Shown here: positions 19,745-29,854 of the stretch, piece by piece
Position numbering within the stretch: the stretch's first letter is position 1
How the letters are laid out: each line of letters starts with the position of its first letter
From: Pseudomonas sp. P818
GTDB lineage: Bacteria; Pseudomonadota; Gammaproteobacteria; Pseudomonadales; Pseudomonadaceae
Reading direction: 5' to 3'
Length of the DNA stretch: 64,000 nucleotides
NCBI RefSeq assembly: GCF_000418555.1
Contig: NZ_ATKM01000011.1
Span: 434,001 to 498,000, forward strand
The notes under the pieces: model-generated
Seen by the model: the letters and a program-made list of their open reading frames with translations, nothing else
Told to the model about the DNA's origin: nothing
Databases searched by the model: none
Position numbers and translations under genes: made by a program

Positions 19745-21791
19745 TGCCAGCCTCCCGGCGTGCTTCATCTAGGGTGGCCAGGCGCGCACTGGTGGCCGCT
19801 TGCTCCAGCAGTTCACCCACCGCCAGCGGGTAACGCCGCCGCCAGTTGGGATGGATGTCGCCCGGCCCGGGCAGGTTGGGTTGCTGCTCCAGGCCGCAGG
19901 CGTCCTCCAGCGGCAGCAGCGCCAGTGGCGCAGGGGTACGGCCGACATGTTCGATGCAGGCTTGCAGACAGGCGTCGTCGTCACCGCCACTGACCATGCC
20001 TTGGCGTTCCAGCAGCTGACGCAGCGCCACGCGTTCACCGGCACGCTCGGCGTGATCGCCCACCAGCAGCTCGGCGTCACGCTGGCCGGCACGCACCCGC
20101 CATTCCAGATCGCGGCCGGCGAGCCAGCCCTTGATCGTCGGCAGGTCGTGAGTGGTGGTGGTTGCCAGGGCATCGTCGGGCCAGCGCTCGGCCGGCACGA
20201 AGCCGAGGTCGTCCTGCTCGAACAGCAGCACTCGGGTGCCGAGGATATTGCGTGCGGCGAGTTTGTCGCGCAGCCCCTCGGGCACGGTGCCGAGGTCTTC
20301 GCCAATCACCAGCGCACGATGGCGGTGCGACTCCAGCGACAGCAGGCGCAGCAGGTCGTCCAGCGGGTAGCGCAGGTAGGCGCCGTGCTGTGACTCCGCG
20401 CCCTGGGGGATGACCCACAGTCGCTGCAGGCCCATGACGTGATCGATGCGGATGCCGCCGGCGTGCGCCAGGTTGGCCTGGAGCATCTCGATGTAGGCGC
20501 GAAAGCCATGCTGACGCAGGCCTTGCGGCGAAAAGGCGGCGACGCCCCAACTTTGCCCCTGGCGATTGAGCACGTCCGGCGGGGCGCCCACGGTCACTCG
20601 CGGCAACACCTCGTCCTGGCGCGACCAGGCCTGGCTGCCGGCACAGTCGGCGCCCACCGCCAGATCGGCGATCAGGCCGATGCCCATGCCGGCGCCGCTG
20701 GCTGTCGCCTGGGCGGTTTCCAGACCATGGGCGATCAGCCATTGGCAGAAGGCATGAAAGCCCAGCTCATCGGCATGTTCGATGGCGAAGCGAGTCACCG
20801 CACCCTGACTCGGGCTGCGCAGGGCGTCCGGCCAGGTACGCCAGTCGCCGCTGGCCCCCTCACGCAGACGCTGTGCATGGATGGCCTCGAAACAGCAGTG
20901 CTGCTGCAGTGCCTCGCCGCCAGCTGTGCGAAATGCCTCGAAGCGGGCCTGCAGTTGCCCGGGGTGCTGGCAGAAATCGGCATACAACTGGCGCAACAGG
21001 CGCTGGCGAGTGGCGGCCACGGCCGGCCAGTCGATCAGCTCCAGCGATTCCAGGCGCGTCATTTCGCTTTGCAGCCCGGCGGCCTGAATCGCGCGTTTGA
21101 CCCGTTCCTCGCCCAGCAGGGTGACCGGGGCGGCGTAAAGGGTGTTGAAGAACAGCCGGCTGGATGGCGAGTAGGGGCCGTAGCTGCGCAGATCGGCGCT
21201 GAATTGTGCATGTACCGGGCTCAGGCCGATGGCGTCGGCGCCGTGATTGGCGGCATGCCGGGCCAGGTCGGCCACGGCCAGGGTATCGCCCAGCCCGCCG
21301 TCGCCGACGCGGCGCAGGCCGTAGAGCTGGGCGGTGAGCCCCCAGATACGTGATTTGCCGCACAGCTCCTGCACCGACATGCAGGCCTGGGGGGCCACCG
21401 CAAGCGCATGCTGGGTATCGCGAATCTGCAGCTGGTAGTAGCCCGGCTGCTGCTGCGCTGGTAGATGGCCATCGCCGTCGAGTCGGCCTTCGCTGACATT
21501 GCCCTGCTCATCGGTCAGGCGGTAAGGGCTCTCGGCCGGATAGAGGCTCAGGGCCAGAGGCTGGCCCTGGTCCTGCAGGAGCAGGGCGCAATCTTCCGGC
21601 ACGTGCGGGCGGTGCACCAACGAAGTCAGGCTGTCACGTATCTGCTCCGGGCTTTGCGCGGGATAGCCCAATGCTTCCAGAAGGTTGCGCTGCGCTTCCG
21701 GCGTCACGCGCTGCGGCTGGCCATAGGCATCGACCCAGTCGATGCTGAGGTCCGCCGCCTGAGCCAGTTCGGCCAGTAGTTGATCGCTCAT
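19737..21791 (-). CDS. malQ: 4-alpha-glucanotransferase MalQ
   Basis: A GH77 amylomaltase of 684 residues that transfers maltodextrin segments and releases glucose. Motifs are YSPSSRLFFN, GIRIDHVMGLQRLW (nucleophile Asp), VIGEDLGTVP (acid Glu) and TTHDLPTIKGW. The N-terminal roughly 130 residues form the extra module of bacterial MalQ. The ATG overlaps the treZ stop (ATGA). In this operon it probably rebuilds long chains from short oligosaccharides left by TreY/TreZ and GlgX. Confidence 0.95.
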   Translation of the reverse strand: MSDQLLAELAQAADLSIDWVDAYGQPQRVTPEAQRNLLEALGYPAQSPEQIRDSLTSLVHRPHVPEDCALLLQDQGQPLALSLYPAESPYRLTDEQGNVSEGRLDGDGHLPAQQQPGYYQLQIRDTQHALAVAPQACMSVQELCGKSRIWGLTAQLYGLRRVGDGGLGDTLAVADLARHAANHGADAIGLSPVHAQFSADLRSYGPYSPSSRLFFNTLYAAPVTLLGEERVKRAIQAAGLQSEMTRLESLELIDWPAVAATRQRLLRQLYADFCQHPGQLQARFEAFRTAGGEALQQHCCFEAIHAQRLREGASGDWRTWPDALRSPSQGAVTRFAIEHADELGFHAFCQWLIAHGLETAQATASGAGMGIGLIADLAVGADCAGSQAWSRQDEVLPRVTVGAPPDVLNRQGQSWGVAAFSPQGLRQHGFRAYIEMLQANLAHAGGIRIDHVMGLQRLWVIPQGAESQHGAYLRYPLDDLLRLLSLESHRHRALVIGEDLGTVPEGLRDKLAARNILGTRVLLFEQDDLGFVPAERWPDDALATTTTHDLPTIKGWLAGRDLEWRVRAGQRDAELLVGDHAERAGERVALRQLLERQGMVSGGDDDACLQACIEHVGRTPAPLALLPLEDACGLEQQPNLPGPGDIHPNWRRRYPLAVGELLEQAATSARLATLDEARREAGND

Positions 21792-23542
21792 TGGGCAGGC
21801 TCCAGGGTGACCAGGGTACTGCGCGGCGGTAATTGCGCCTGGCGCAGATCGGCGTCGTCGATACGCAAGGTGTACAGTCTCTCGCCTCGCATGGCCTCTG
21901 CAGGCAGGGACACGGCGCCGGTACCCAGGTTGATGGCGATGCTCAATGCCGGACCGTTGCCCAGTCGCCAGCGCGCCAGTACGGCGCCGTCACCCAGCAC
22001 CTGCGCACCGAGGCTGCGGGCTTCCTGCAAACCCGGCAGCAAGCGGCTGTGACGTACGCGCAGGAGGCCGCGATAAAAGGCCAGCCACTCGCGCTGCTCG
22101 GGCTCCAGTGCCGGCGCCAGGTCCGGCTGCGAGCGCTGGAAGCTGGCCTCGGCATTGGGATCGGCGATGGCCTCGCGACTGTGCGCCGAATTGAACTGGG
22201 AAAAGTCGGCGAACTCGTTGCGCCGGCCTTCGCGCACGGCATTGGCCAGCTCGTCGTGGTAATCGGTGAAGAACAGGAACGGTCGCTTGCTGCCCCATTC
22301 CTCCCCCATGAACAGCAGCGGCACCATCGGACACAGCAGCATCAGCACGGTGGCGGCCTTCAGCGCGTCGACGTCAGCGAGCAGCGTCAGGCGTTCGCCA
22401 AAGGCGCGGTTGCCCACCTGGTCATGGTTCTGCAGGAACAGCACGAAGGCGTGCGGCGGCAGATCGGCGCTGGGCTCGCCACGTGGCTGGCCGTGCCGGT
22501 TGGCCTGGCCCTGATAGACGAAGCCCTGTTCCAGGCAGGTGGCCAGCTTGCGCGTCGGCGCCTGGGCGTAGTCGGCGTAGTAGCTTTCGTTCTCGAAGGT
22601 GAGCAGCGCATGCAGGGTGTTGTGGCCATCGTCGTTCCACTGCGCATCGAAACCGTCACGCAGCAGATGCGCGGCGTTGTGCTCGTTCTCCAGCACCAGA
22701 TGCACCTGGCGTTGCTGCGGCACCGCCGCGCGCACGCGCGCCGCCAGCTCCTTGAGGAAGTCGTCATCGTCGATGGCATGCACGGCGTCCAGGCGCAGGC
22801 CGTCGACGCGGTAATCCAGCAACCACATCAGGGCGTTCTCGCAGAAGAAGTCACGCACCTGCGGTCGGCTGAAATCGATGGCCGCGCCCCATGGGGTGAT
22901 GCGCTCCTCATGGAAGAACTGCCGCGCGTAGACCCCCAGATAATTGCCGTCCGGACCGAAGTGGTTGTAGACCACGTCGACGAACACCATCAGGCCATAG
23001 GCATGAGCCGCGTCAATCAGTTGCTTGAGTTGTTCGGGCGTACCATAGGCGTTGGCCGGGGCAAAGGGCAGAACACCGTCGTAACCCCAGTTGCGCGTGC
23101 CGGAGAAGGCGTTGAGCGGCATCAGCTGCAAGGCCGTAACGCCCAGATCGACCAGGTGCGGCAGGTGCTCGATGACCTGCTGAAAACCACCGAACAGGCC
23201 GACATGCAGCTCGTATAGCACCGTTTCGTGCCAGGGGCGGCCGTGCCACTCGCGGTGATGCCAGAGGTAGGCCGAATGGTCGACCACCTGGCTGAAACCA
23301 TGCACGTCCTCGACCTGACGGCGCGAGGCCGGATCCGGTACCGACCATTGACCGTCGATGCGGTAGCGATAGCAGGTATCGGCTGGGCACTGCAGCAGCG
23401 TCACGAACCAGCCGTCTTCCTGCGCCTGCATCGGTTGCACTCTGCCATCCTGCAGCTCCAGTTCCACCTGGCTGCTGCTGGGCGCCCAGAGGGCGAAGCG
23501 CACACGTCCATCGGCCATTGGCCGAGCTCCATGGCTGTACAT
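21788..23542 (-). CDS. treZ: Malto-oligosyltrehalose trehalohydrolase TreZ
   Basis: It hydrolyses the trehalosyl end made by TreY, freeing trehalose. It has 584 residues from the ATG at 23542, whose first base is the last base of the glgA stop (TGATG). The N-terminus MYSHGARPMADGRVRFALWA is the family's CBM48-like module. GH13 motifs are VDVVYNHFGPDGNYL, GLRLDAVHAIDD, VLENEHN and FLQNHDQVGNR. Together with TreY it gives the glucan-to-trehalose route. Confidence 0.95.
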   Translation of the reverse strand: MYSHGARPMADGRVRFALWAPSSSQVELELQDGRVQPMQAQEDGWFVTLLQCPADTCYRYRIDGQWSVPDPASRRQVEDVHGFSQVVDHSAYLWHHREWHGRPWHETVLYELHVGLFGGFQQVIEHLPHLVDLGVTALQLMPLNAFSGTRNWGYDGVLPFAPANAYGTPEQLKQLIDAAHAYGLMVFVDVVYNHFGPDGNYLGVYARQFFHEERITPWGAAIDFSRPQVRDFFCENALMWLLDYRVDGLRLDAVHAIDDDDFLKELAARVRAAVPQQRQVHLVLENEHNAAHLLRDGFDAQWNDDGHNTLHALLTFENESYYADYAQAPTRKLATCLEQGFVYQGQANRHGQPRGEPSADLPPHAFVLFLQNHDQVGNRAFGERLTLLADVDALKAATVLMLLCPMVPLLFMGEEWGSKRPFLFFTDYHDELANAVREGRRNEFADFSQFNSAHSREAIADPNAEASFQRSQPDLAPALEPEQREWLAFYRGLLRVRHSRLLPGLQEARSLGAQVLGDGAVLARWRLGNGPALSIAINLGTGAVSLPAEAMRGERLYTLRIDDADLRQAQLPPRSTLVTLEPAQ

Positions 23543-25077
23543 CAACGCAGGGCCTGACGGGCGTTGACGTGGCTCAGCAGGCGCTGGAACAGACGGTCAT
23601 AGGGCTGCACCGACTGGCGCCAGTAGAGCGGGGCACGCATGGCTCGGCAACGCATGGCCTCCAGCAGCTCGGGATGGGCGAATACGTGCAAGGCGCGGTC
23701 GATGGCCTGGCGATAGGCATCGACCCGCGGTGCATCGAAGAGAAAGCCGCTGACACCATCCTCGATGGTATCGGCCAGGCCACCGGTGCAGCGGGCGATG
23801 GGCAGCGAGGCGTAGCGCTGGGCATACATCTGGCTGAGACCACAGGGCTCGAAACGCGAGGGCATGAGCAAAAAATCGCTACCGGCATACAGGCGTCGTG
23901 CGTCGCTTTCATCGAAGCCGATGTGCACCCCGATGCGCCCAGGGTGGCGTCGGCCCAGATCGGTCATGGCCGCCTCCAGCGCCGGCTCGCCCTGGCCGAT
24001 CACGCCGATGCGACCGCCACGGGCAACGATGTGTTCGGCCACTTCCATGGTCAGGTCGATGCCTTTCTGGTGCACCAGTCGCGATACCACGGCGAACAAC
24101 GGGCCGTCCGCGTCGAGGTTCAGCCAGCGCCGGACATAGGCGGCGTTGGCCTGTTTGCCGACCCAGTCGCCGGCCGTGAAGCCCTGCACCAACTGCGGGT
24201 CGGTCTCCGGCTGCCAGCTTTCATCGATGCCATTGGCGATGCCGCTGAGCTGATTGGCCAGCACCTTGGCCCGTAGCAGGCCGTCCAGGCCACAGCCGTG
24301 TTCCGCGGTGGTGATCTCCCAGGCATAGCGACGGCTCACCGTGGTCACATGCTGCGCATAGGCGATGCCGGCCTTGAGAAAGGACAGTTGGCCGTAGAAC
24401 TCCAGGCCATCGACGCCACAAGCCGTCTCGGGGATCGCCAACTCGCTGGCGCAGCGCATGTCGCACAAGCCCTGGTAGGCGAGGTTGTGAATGGTCAGCA
24501 CGGACGGCGTGTTGGTCCGGCGCCAGGCCATGTAGGCGGGGGCCATCGCCGCAGGCCAGTCATTGGCATGCACCAGTTCGGGGCGCCACTGGATACCGGC
24601 ATCGCCTGCGGCGATTTCTGCTGCGGCCAGGCCAAGGCGGGCGAAGCGAATATGGTTGTCCGCCCAGTCGCGCCCCTGCGTATCCACGTACGGCGAGCCG
24701 TCGCGCTCGTACAACGCGGCGTTGAGCAGCACGTAGACGATCAGCCCATCGGCCATGTCCATGCGCCCGATCTGGCAGGGCGGCAGGGCGGCGATGCCGG
24801 GCAATTGGCCGACAATGCGGATCGGCCGGCCGCTTTGCACCACCTGGCGATAACCGGGAATCAGCAGACGCATGTCGTGTTGCGGCGACAGTGCACGGGG
24901 CAGCGCGGCCGATACGTCCCCCAGCCCGCCGCACTTGATCAGGTCGGCGAACTCCGAGGTGACGAACAGCACGCGTTTGCGCTGTGGATATTCACTGTGC
25001 ATCTGCAGAGGTGGCTTGGCTGCGGCGCAGAGCGTGGGGTTTGACGGAATATGTGCGGTGGCTGCAGCACTTGCCAT
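23542..25077 (-). CDS. glgA: Glycogen synthase GlgA
   Basis: A GT5 ADP-glucose:glucan glucosyltransferase of 511 residues from the ATG at 25077, which has GGAGAG just upstream; an ATG 12 bases earlier is less likely because it overlaps that site. Motifs are FADLIKCGGLGDV (the KxGGL site), HANDWPAAMAP, TIHNLAYQG and SRFEPCGLSQMYAQRYA near the C-terminus. It is the first gene of the minus-strand glgA-treZ-malQ-treY-DUF2934-glgX operon, and its promoter lies between 25078 and 25306, divergent from pncC. Confidence 0.95.
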   Translation of the reverse strand: MASAAATAHIPSNPTLCAAAKPPLQMHSEYPQRKRVLFVTSEFADLIKCGGLGDVSAALPRALSPQHDMRLLIPGYRQVVQSGRPIRIVGQLPGIAALPPCQIGRMDMADGLIVYVLLNAALYERDGSPYVDTQGRDWADNHIRFARLGLAAAEIAAGDAGIQWRPELVHANDWPAAMAPAYMAWRRTNTPSVLTIHNLAYQGLCDMRCASELAIPETACGVDGLEFYGQLSFLKAGIAYAQHVTTVSRRYAWEITTAEHGCGLDGLLRAKVLANQLSGIANGIDESWQPETDPQLVQGFTAGDWVGKQANAAYVRRWLNLDADGPLFAVVSRLVHQKGIDLTMEVAEHIVARGGRIGVIGQGEPALEAAMTDLGRRHPGRIGVHIGFDESDARRLYAGSDFLLMPSRFEPCGLSQMYAQRYASLPIARCTGGLADTIEDGVSGFLFDAPRVDAYRQAIDRALHVFAHPELLEAMRCRAMRAPLYWRQSVQPYDRLFQRLLSHVNARQALR

Positions 25078-25150
25078 GTCTCTCTCCATATCAGGCTAGA
25101 CGTGAAGACGCCCCGCCAATTGGGCGAGGGCCTTTGGAGGAGTGCGATGA

Positions 25151-25218
25151 CCTTTATCGCAATCTCCCCCTTACCCTTTTCCTGACGGGGGGATTGCGAC
25201 AAAGGTTCGACCTTTTTT
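25151..25218 (+). terminator. Intrinsic-terminator-like hairpin in the glgA/pncC divergent region
   Basis: CCTTTATCGCAATCTCCCC at 25151 can pair with GGGGATTGCGACAAAGG ending at 25205, a long imperfect stem with a roughly 16-base loop, followed by a run of eight T at about 25211-25218. Read rightwards it looks like a rho-independent terminator, yet no plus-strand gene ends here. It could be a leader attenuator ahead of pncC or a relic. Confidence 0.45.
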
Positions 25219-25306
25219 TTGCGTGGCAAGCGCAACGTTAAAGGTTGAACTTTGCTCGACGCGAACGCTTCCACAGAGCTGCACGGCTAACCTCGAGGAG
25301 CGACAG

Positions 25307-25789
25307 ATGCACAGCATCGAGCAGGTGGTTAATTTTCTCAGCAAGTACAAACTGCGCCTGGCCACCGCCGAGTCCTGCACGGCCGGCTTGATCAGCTCGC
25401 TGGTGGCGGACGTACCCGGTAGTGGCCAGGTGCTCGACTGCGCCTTCGTCACCTATTCGCCGCAGGCCAAACAGCGCTGCCTGGGAGTGAACCCGGAGAC
25501 CATCGAGCGCTTCGGTCTGACCAGCGAGGAGGTGGCGCGGGAGATGGCGCTCGGCGCCTTGCAGCGCAGCGATGCCGATATCGTTCTGGCCAACACCGGG
25601 CTGGCGGAAGCGGAGGGGGATATGGACGGCGTGCAATGCATCGCCTGTGCGATTCGTCTCGACCAGCATCAGGGCATCGTCAGTGAGACGGTACAGTTCA
25701 GCGGTGGGCGCAACCAGGTACGCGAAGAAGCGGCGCGCTATGCCTTGATGCAGCTGTCCTATTACTACGAGCGCCTGCGCCAGATGTGA
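25307..25789 (+). CDS. pncC: CinA C-terminal domain family protein (PncC-like)
   Basis: A stand-alone CinA C-terminal domain of 160 residues, the family that includes nicotinamide-nucleotide amidohydrolase, which deamidates NMN to nicotinate mononucleotide in NAD recycling. LATAESCTAGLISSLVADVPGSG is the conserved active-site region, with FVTYSPQAKQRCLGV, NTGLAEAEGD and VQFSGGRNQVRE following. The ATG at 25307 has CGAGGAG 8 bases upstream. It is divergent from glgA. Some members may lack the activity, so the enzymatic assignment is moderate. Confidence 0.8.
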   Translation: MHSIEQVVNFLSKYKLRLATAESCTAGLISSLVADVPGSGQVLDCAFVTYSPQAKQRCLGVNPETIERFGLTSEEVAREMALGALQRSDADIVLANTGLAEAEGDMDGVQCIACAIRLDQHQGIVSETVQFSGGRNQVREEAARYALMQLSYYYERLRQM

Positions 25790-25803
25790 CCGGCACCACA
25801 GGC

Positions 25804-25833
25804 CCTGCCGAGTCGCACTGGCGACCCGGCAGG
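25804..25833. terminator. Hairpin between pncC and the DUF4142 gene
   Basis: CCTGCCG pairs with CGGCAGG, with an inner TCGC/GCGA step and an ACTG loop, in the 51-base gap between two convergent genes. No T run is present on either side. Confidence 0.5.
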
Positions 25834-25840
25834 TGCGCGA

Positions 25841-26365
25841 TCACTCTTCCGGCAACTGACCATTGAGCTGCTCGGCGCGCTGCAGATGGTGCTCCAGCTT
25901 GGGCAGGGTTTCGCGGGCGAAAGCGGCAATTTCCGCGTCATCGACATTCACGCCTCGACGGAACAACTCGATGGTTTCGCGGTGGGCGACCACCTGGTTG
26001 TTCATGTAGGCCTTGTCGAAGCTCGCCTCGCCACGCATTTTCAGCACCATGGCCTTGGCCTGGTTGAGCAGCTCGGCGTCGTCAGACACCTCCAGATCCT
26101 TGCTCTTGGCCAGATCGGCCAGTTTCTGATTTGCCTGGCGATGATCGTCGATCATCATCTGGGCGAAGCCCTTGACCGCCTCGTTCTGCGATTTTTCCAG
26201 CGCCAGCTTGGCCGTTTCGATTTCGGCGACGCCTTTCGCCGATGCCTCTTCGACGAACTCCTCGCTGCTGATCGATTCCGCCTTGTCGGCGGCCTGCAGG
26301 CTGGTGACGGCGCAGATGGCAAAGGCGGCTGCGGCCAATAGGGCCAATGGTTTCAATGGATGCAT
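25841..26365 (-). CDS. Periplasmic DUF4142 protein
   Basis: A 174-residue precursor. MHPLKPLALLAAAAFAICAV with cleavage near SLQAAD is a signal peptide. The mature protein is helical and fits the DUF4142 four-helix-bundle family: FVEEASAKGVAEIETAKLAL, FAQMMIDDHRQANQKL and YMNNQVVAHRETIELFRR, with His and Asp residues suited to metal binding. AGGAGGAACC precedes the ATG. A role in stress or metal handling is inferred from the neighbouring catalase only. Confidence 0.85.
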   Translation of the reverse strand: MHPLKPLALLAAAAFAICAVTSLQAADKAESISSEEFVEEASAKGVAEIETAKLALEKSQNEAVKGFAQMMIDDHRQANQKLADLAKSKDLEVSDDAELLNQAKAMVLKMRGEASFDKAYMNNQVVAHRETIELFRRGVNVDDAEIAAFARETLPKLEHHLQRAEQLNGQLPEE

Positions 26366-26640
26366 GGTGGTTCCTCCTGGGGATATGCGTGCACTGGGGT
26401 AGAAGGGCTGGGCGCGGGTGAAGTTCAGGACAAATTTGCCGCAGCGAAACCGCGCCACGGCAAGCGAAACGGCCGCAAACCGCCAGCTGCCGAGGAAAAT
26501 TCAAGTCGAACGAAGCAGCGCCAGCTCGCCTCAAAAATTACCCGTGGCGACATGTCGTCGCCTGCGCGGCCGCCATGCCAGGCATGGCCACCGACAATCA
26601 AGCGCGCGGCCCTATGCGTGCCTCCAACCGGGAGTAGCCC

Positions 26641-28779
26641 ATGAGCAAGCAACCGAAAAGCACCGAGCAGAGCCAGATGGCTGGCAGCGATACGCTCGAT
26701 AGAAGCAACAGCAACGCCAAGCTCGAACAGCTGGAACAGTTCCGCGAGGACGCCACCGGTGAGGCGCTGACCACCAACACCGGCGTGCGCATCGCCGACA
26801 ATCAGAACAGCCTGCGCGCGGGTGAGCGCGGGCCGACGCTGATGGAAGATTTCATCATGCGCGAGAAGATCACCCACTTCGATCACGAGCGCATTCCCGA
26901 GCGCGTGGTGCATGCGCGCGGCTCGGCAGCCCATGGCTATTTCGAGGTCACCGACCCTGCCACCGACCTGACCTGCGCCAATTTTCTCAGCGAAGCCGGC
27001 AAGCGCACCCCGGTGTTCGTGCGCTTTTCCACCGTGCAGGGGCCGCGTGGCTCAGCCGATACGGTGCGCGACGTGCGCGGCTTCGCCGTGAAGTTCTACA
27101 CCGAGGAGGGCAACTTCGACCTGGTGGGCAATAACATGCCGGTGTTCTTCATCCAGGACGCAATCAAGTTCCCTGACTTCGTCCACGCGGTCAAACCCGA
27201 GCCGCACAACGAGATCCCGACCGGCGCGTCCGCCCACGACACCTTCTGGGACTTCGTCTCGCTGACGCCGGAGTCGGCGCACATGGTGCTCTGGACCATG
27301 TCCGACCGCGCCATTCCCATTGCCTATCGCTCGATGCAGGGCTTTGGCGTGCACAGCTTTCGCCTGGTCAACGCCGAAGGCCAAAGCAAGCTGGTGAAGT
27401 TCCACTGGCGGCCCAAGGCCGGGGTTTGCTCGCTGGTGTGGGACGAAGCGCAGAAACTCGCCGGCAAGGATCCGGACTTCCATCGCCGCGGCCTGTGGGA
27501 AGACATCGAGCGCGGCCTTTACCCGGAATGGGAACTGGGCCTGCAGGTGATGAACGAGGAAGACGCGCAGAGCTTCGGCTTCGACCTGCTTGACCCGACC
27601 AAGCTGGTACCCGAGGAGCTGGTGCCGGTGCGCGTGGTCGGACGCATGGTGCTCAACCGCAATCCGGACAATTTCTTCGCCGAGACCGAGCAGGCCGCGT
27701 TTCACATTGGCCACGTGGTACCGGGCATCGACTTCAGCAACGATCCGCTGCTGCAGGGCCGTCTGTTCTCCTATACCGACACTCAGCTGCTGCGCCTGGG
27801 CGGTCCGAACTTCAATGAAATCCCTATCAACCGCCCGCTGTGCCCGTTTCACAACAACCAGCGCGACGCACCGCACCGCCAGCAGATCAATCGTGGCCGT
27901 GCTTCCTACGAGCCCAACTCGATCGATGGCAACTGGCCGCGTGAGACGCCGCCAGCAGCAAGTGGTGGTGGCTACAGTTCCTATCCCGAGCCGCTACAGG
28001 GCACCAAGATTCGCGTGCGCTCGCCCAGCTTCGACGATCACTTCTCCCAGGCCACGATGTTCTGGCGCAGCATGAGCGAGGCGGAGCAGCAGCACATCGT
28101 CGATGCCTACAGCTTCGAGCTGTCCAAGGTAGAGCGCCTGTACATTCGCGAGCGGCAGGTGAAGGAGATCCTCGCCCACATCGATCCGCTGCTGGCCCTG
28201 CGTGTTGCAGAGAATCTCGGCATCGATCTGGACAGCACCTCGACGCCGACTCTGGATGACAAGGCGCAGATGTCTCCCGCCTTGAGTCAGATGAATCTGC
28301 TGCCGGGTGATATTCGCGGGCGTCGTGTTGCCGTGCTGCTGACTCCGGGATGCAAGGCCGATGAAGTCGCCAGCCTGAAGAAGATGCTCGAAGCTGCCGG
28401 AGCCGTGGCCAAACTCCTGGCGCCATCGGCAGCGGCGCTGAAGGACTCCGACGGCCAGCCAATGCAGCCTGACGGCAGCTTCGCCGCGGAGCCCTCGATC
28501 ACCGTCGATGCGGTGTTCGTGCCGGGTGGCGAGTACGTGCTCAAGACCCTGCAGGATGATGGCGTGGCCAAGCATTACCTGCTGGAGGCCTACAAGCATC
28601 TCAAGCCTATCGCGCTCAGCGGCGATGCCGCTCAGCTGGCCACGATGCTGGGCCTGGAAGAGGACGAGGGCATGCTCGGCGGCGACAGCTTCGATCCGCT
28701 GTACATGCGCTTCGAAACGGCGCTCAAGCAACATCGGATCTGGGCGCGAGAGGCGCGCGCCAAGAGCATTCCAGCCTGA
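26641..28779 (+). CDS. katE: Monofunctional catalase HPII, large-subunit type
   Basis: It dismutates hydrogen peroxide using heme. The 712 residues mark the large-subunit class. [16 protein letters not shown] holds the distal His, [17 protein letters not shown] the distal Asn, and [22 protein letters not shown] the proximal Tyr. The C-terminal 150 residues ([19 protein letters not shown] onwards) form the flavodoxin/DJ-1-like extra domain of this class. The start follows CCGGGAGTAGCCC. In other pseudomonads katE sits near the glucan and trehalose genes and responds to RpoS; here no promoter could be fixed by eye. Confidence 0.96.
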   Translation: MSKQPKSTEQSQMAGSDTLDRSNSNAKLEQLEQFREDATGEALTTNTGVRIADNQNSLRAGERGPTLMEDFIMREKITHFDHERIPERVVHARGSAAHGYFEVTDPATDLTCANFLSEAGKRTPVFVRFSTVQGPRGSADTVRDVRGFAVKFYTEEGNFDLVGNNMPVFFIQDAIKFPDFVHAVKPEPHNEIPTGASAHDTFWDFVSLTPESAHMVLWTMSDRAIPIAYRSMQGFGVHSFRLVNAEGQSKLVKFHWRPKAGVCSLVWDEAQKLAGKDPDFHRRGLWEDIERGLYPEWELGLQVMNEEDAQSFGFDLLDPTKLVPEELVPVRVVGRMVLNRNPDNFFAETEQAAFHIGHVVPGIDFSNDPLLQGRLFSYTDTQLLRLGGPNFNEIPINRPLCPFHNNQRDAPHRQQINRGRASYEPNSIDGNWPRETPPAASGGGYSSYPEPLQGTKIRVRSPSFDDHFSQATMFWRSMSEAEQQHIVDAYSFELSKVERLYIRERQVKEILAHIDPLLALRVAENLGIDLDSTSTPTLDDKAQMSPALSQMNLLPGDIRGRRVAVLLTPGCKADEVASLKKMLEAAGAVAKLLAPSAAALKDSDGQPMQPDGSFAAEPSITVDAVFVPGGEYVLKTLQDDGVAKHYLLEAYKHLKPIALSGDAAQLATMLGLEEDEGMLGGDSFDPLYMRFETALKQHRIWAREARAKSIPA

Positions 28780-28830
28780 GCAAGCAAAGGCCCCGGCCTA
28801 GTGTTCAATTAAGGTTGCACACGTTTTGCT

Positions 28831-28856
28831 CCCCTCTCCCATTCATGGGAGAGGGG
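28831..28856. terminator. Hairpin downstream of katE
   Basis: CCCCTCTCCCA pairs perfectly with TGGGAGAGGGG around TTCA. A second pairing, GGGGAGAGGG near 28861 with CCCTCTCCCC near 28900, follows, so the region can fold in alternative ways. It ends the katE transcript or is a short REP-like repeat. Confidence 0.6.
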
Positions 28857-28964
28857 CTGGGGGAGAGGGCCGAAAACACCGCGAAACCGACGATTTCCCC
28901 TCTCCCCAAAAAGGCGAGGGGACTGATCATGTTCGACCGTTTCTTATATGAACAGCATTACGGC

Positions 28965-29147
28965 CTAGCGCGGCTTTCCGTCGCCAGGCCGAGGCTCCTG
29001 CTCGCGCTGTGCCCCGTTCGAGGGGCGCAGCGGCACTGGTGCGTCGAGCTGCGAGCCTGGGTCTTCGTTTCCCGGATCGTCCAGTAGCGCCTCATCTGAA
29101 CGGGATACTGGCGGTTTGATGGTTTGCTCCGGCTTTTTCTCGCTCAT
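28965..29147 (-). CDS. Small disordered acidic/Pro-rich protein, 60 residues
   Basis: It begins MSEKKPEQTIKPPVSRSDEA and is rich in Asp, Pro, Gln and Gly throughout (DDPGNEDPGSQLDAPVPLRP), so it is probably unstructured. Its ATG overlaps the stop of the cysteine-rich gene (ATGA), implying coupling. No family is recognised. Confidence 0.6.
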   Translation of the reverse strand: MSEKKPEQTIKPPVSRSDEALLDDPGNEDPGSQLDAPVPLRPSNGAQREQEPRPGDGKPR

Positions 29148-29476
29148 CAGGCTGACTCCGGCAAGGGTTCTTCGGCACACACCTGACAGGTGCGCGCACA
29201 TTCCTGGCAATGCTGACTGGCGTGCTGGATGCATTCCTCGGCACAGGCCAGGCAGGCGACCCGACACAGCTGGCTGGCCACTGCCACATAGGGACTGTTG
29301 CGCAACATCAGGGTCGCCGTCAGGCGACACAGATCAGCGCAATCGCGGCACAGCTCGATACAGCGGTAGTGAGCGGCATCGCCTTCCTGCAAACAGACCG
29401 AGGCACATTGTTCGCAGGCATTGGCACAACTGCTATAGGCGGTGATTTGATCCAGAAAGTTGTACTGCTCTGTCAT
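29147..29476 (-). CDS. Four-helix-bundle copper-binding-type protein (DUF326-like)
   Basis: A protein of 109 residues with about 19 cysteines in spaced pairs: CANACEQCASVC, CIELCRDCADLC, CRVACLACAEEC and CQECARTCQVC. This regular CxxxC pattern on predicted helices matches the ferredoxin-like/four-helix copper storage family (DUF326, Csp-like). There is no export signal, so it is cytosolic. The ATG at 29476 is chosen at the start of homology-like sequence (MTEQYNFLDQ). It is coupled to the downstream 60-codon gene. Confidence 0.85.
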   Translation of the reverse strand: MTEQYNFLDQITAYSSCANACEQCASVCLQEGDAAHYRCIELCRDCADLCRLTATLMLRNSPYVAVASQLCRVACLACAEECIQHASQHCQECARTCQVCAEEPLPESA

Positions 29477-29854
29477 GGGAATGCCTCCGCGTATAAGAAA
29501 TGTAAAACCGTGGCGGCGCGTCAATAAACAATAACTTGACTGCACAGCCATTGATGCACCGTATAACTGCCTATTCTTGGTAGAAAAATATCGATTGTTT
29601 ATACGCCTTGATAAGGCGTGCGATCTGATAATCAGGTCGATAGTGGAAAGGGGCAGAACGCCCTGAGGCGTCAACAAAACGGTGCGCAATTGTAATTAAG
29701 ATGTAAATTACCGAGTTCGGCATACCAAGGCTCCATTCAATGGAATCTATGCATGTCGACAGCAACTCGGTTTATTCGCTCAAACAATCACGATGCGAGA
29801 AGGGATGAAGGCAGGAGAACGGCTGGAAATGCCAGCCGAGGGCGCCAGAGGCGA
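29477..29854. other. 378-base A/T-rich intergenic region
   Basis: No convincing gene. It is clearly richer in A and T than its surroundings. A perfect hairpin ACGCCTT-GAT-AAGGCGT lies at 29603-29619, with a near-palindrome GATCTGATAATCAGGTC next to it (29622-29638). The promoter of the cysteine-rich gene must lie here. Confidence 0.5.
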
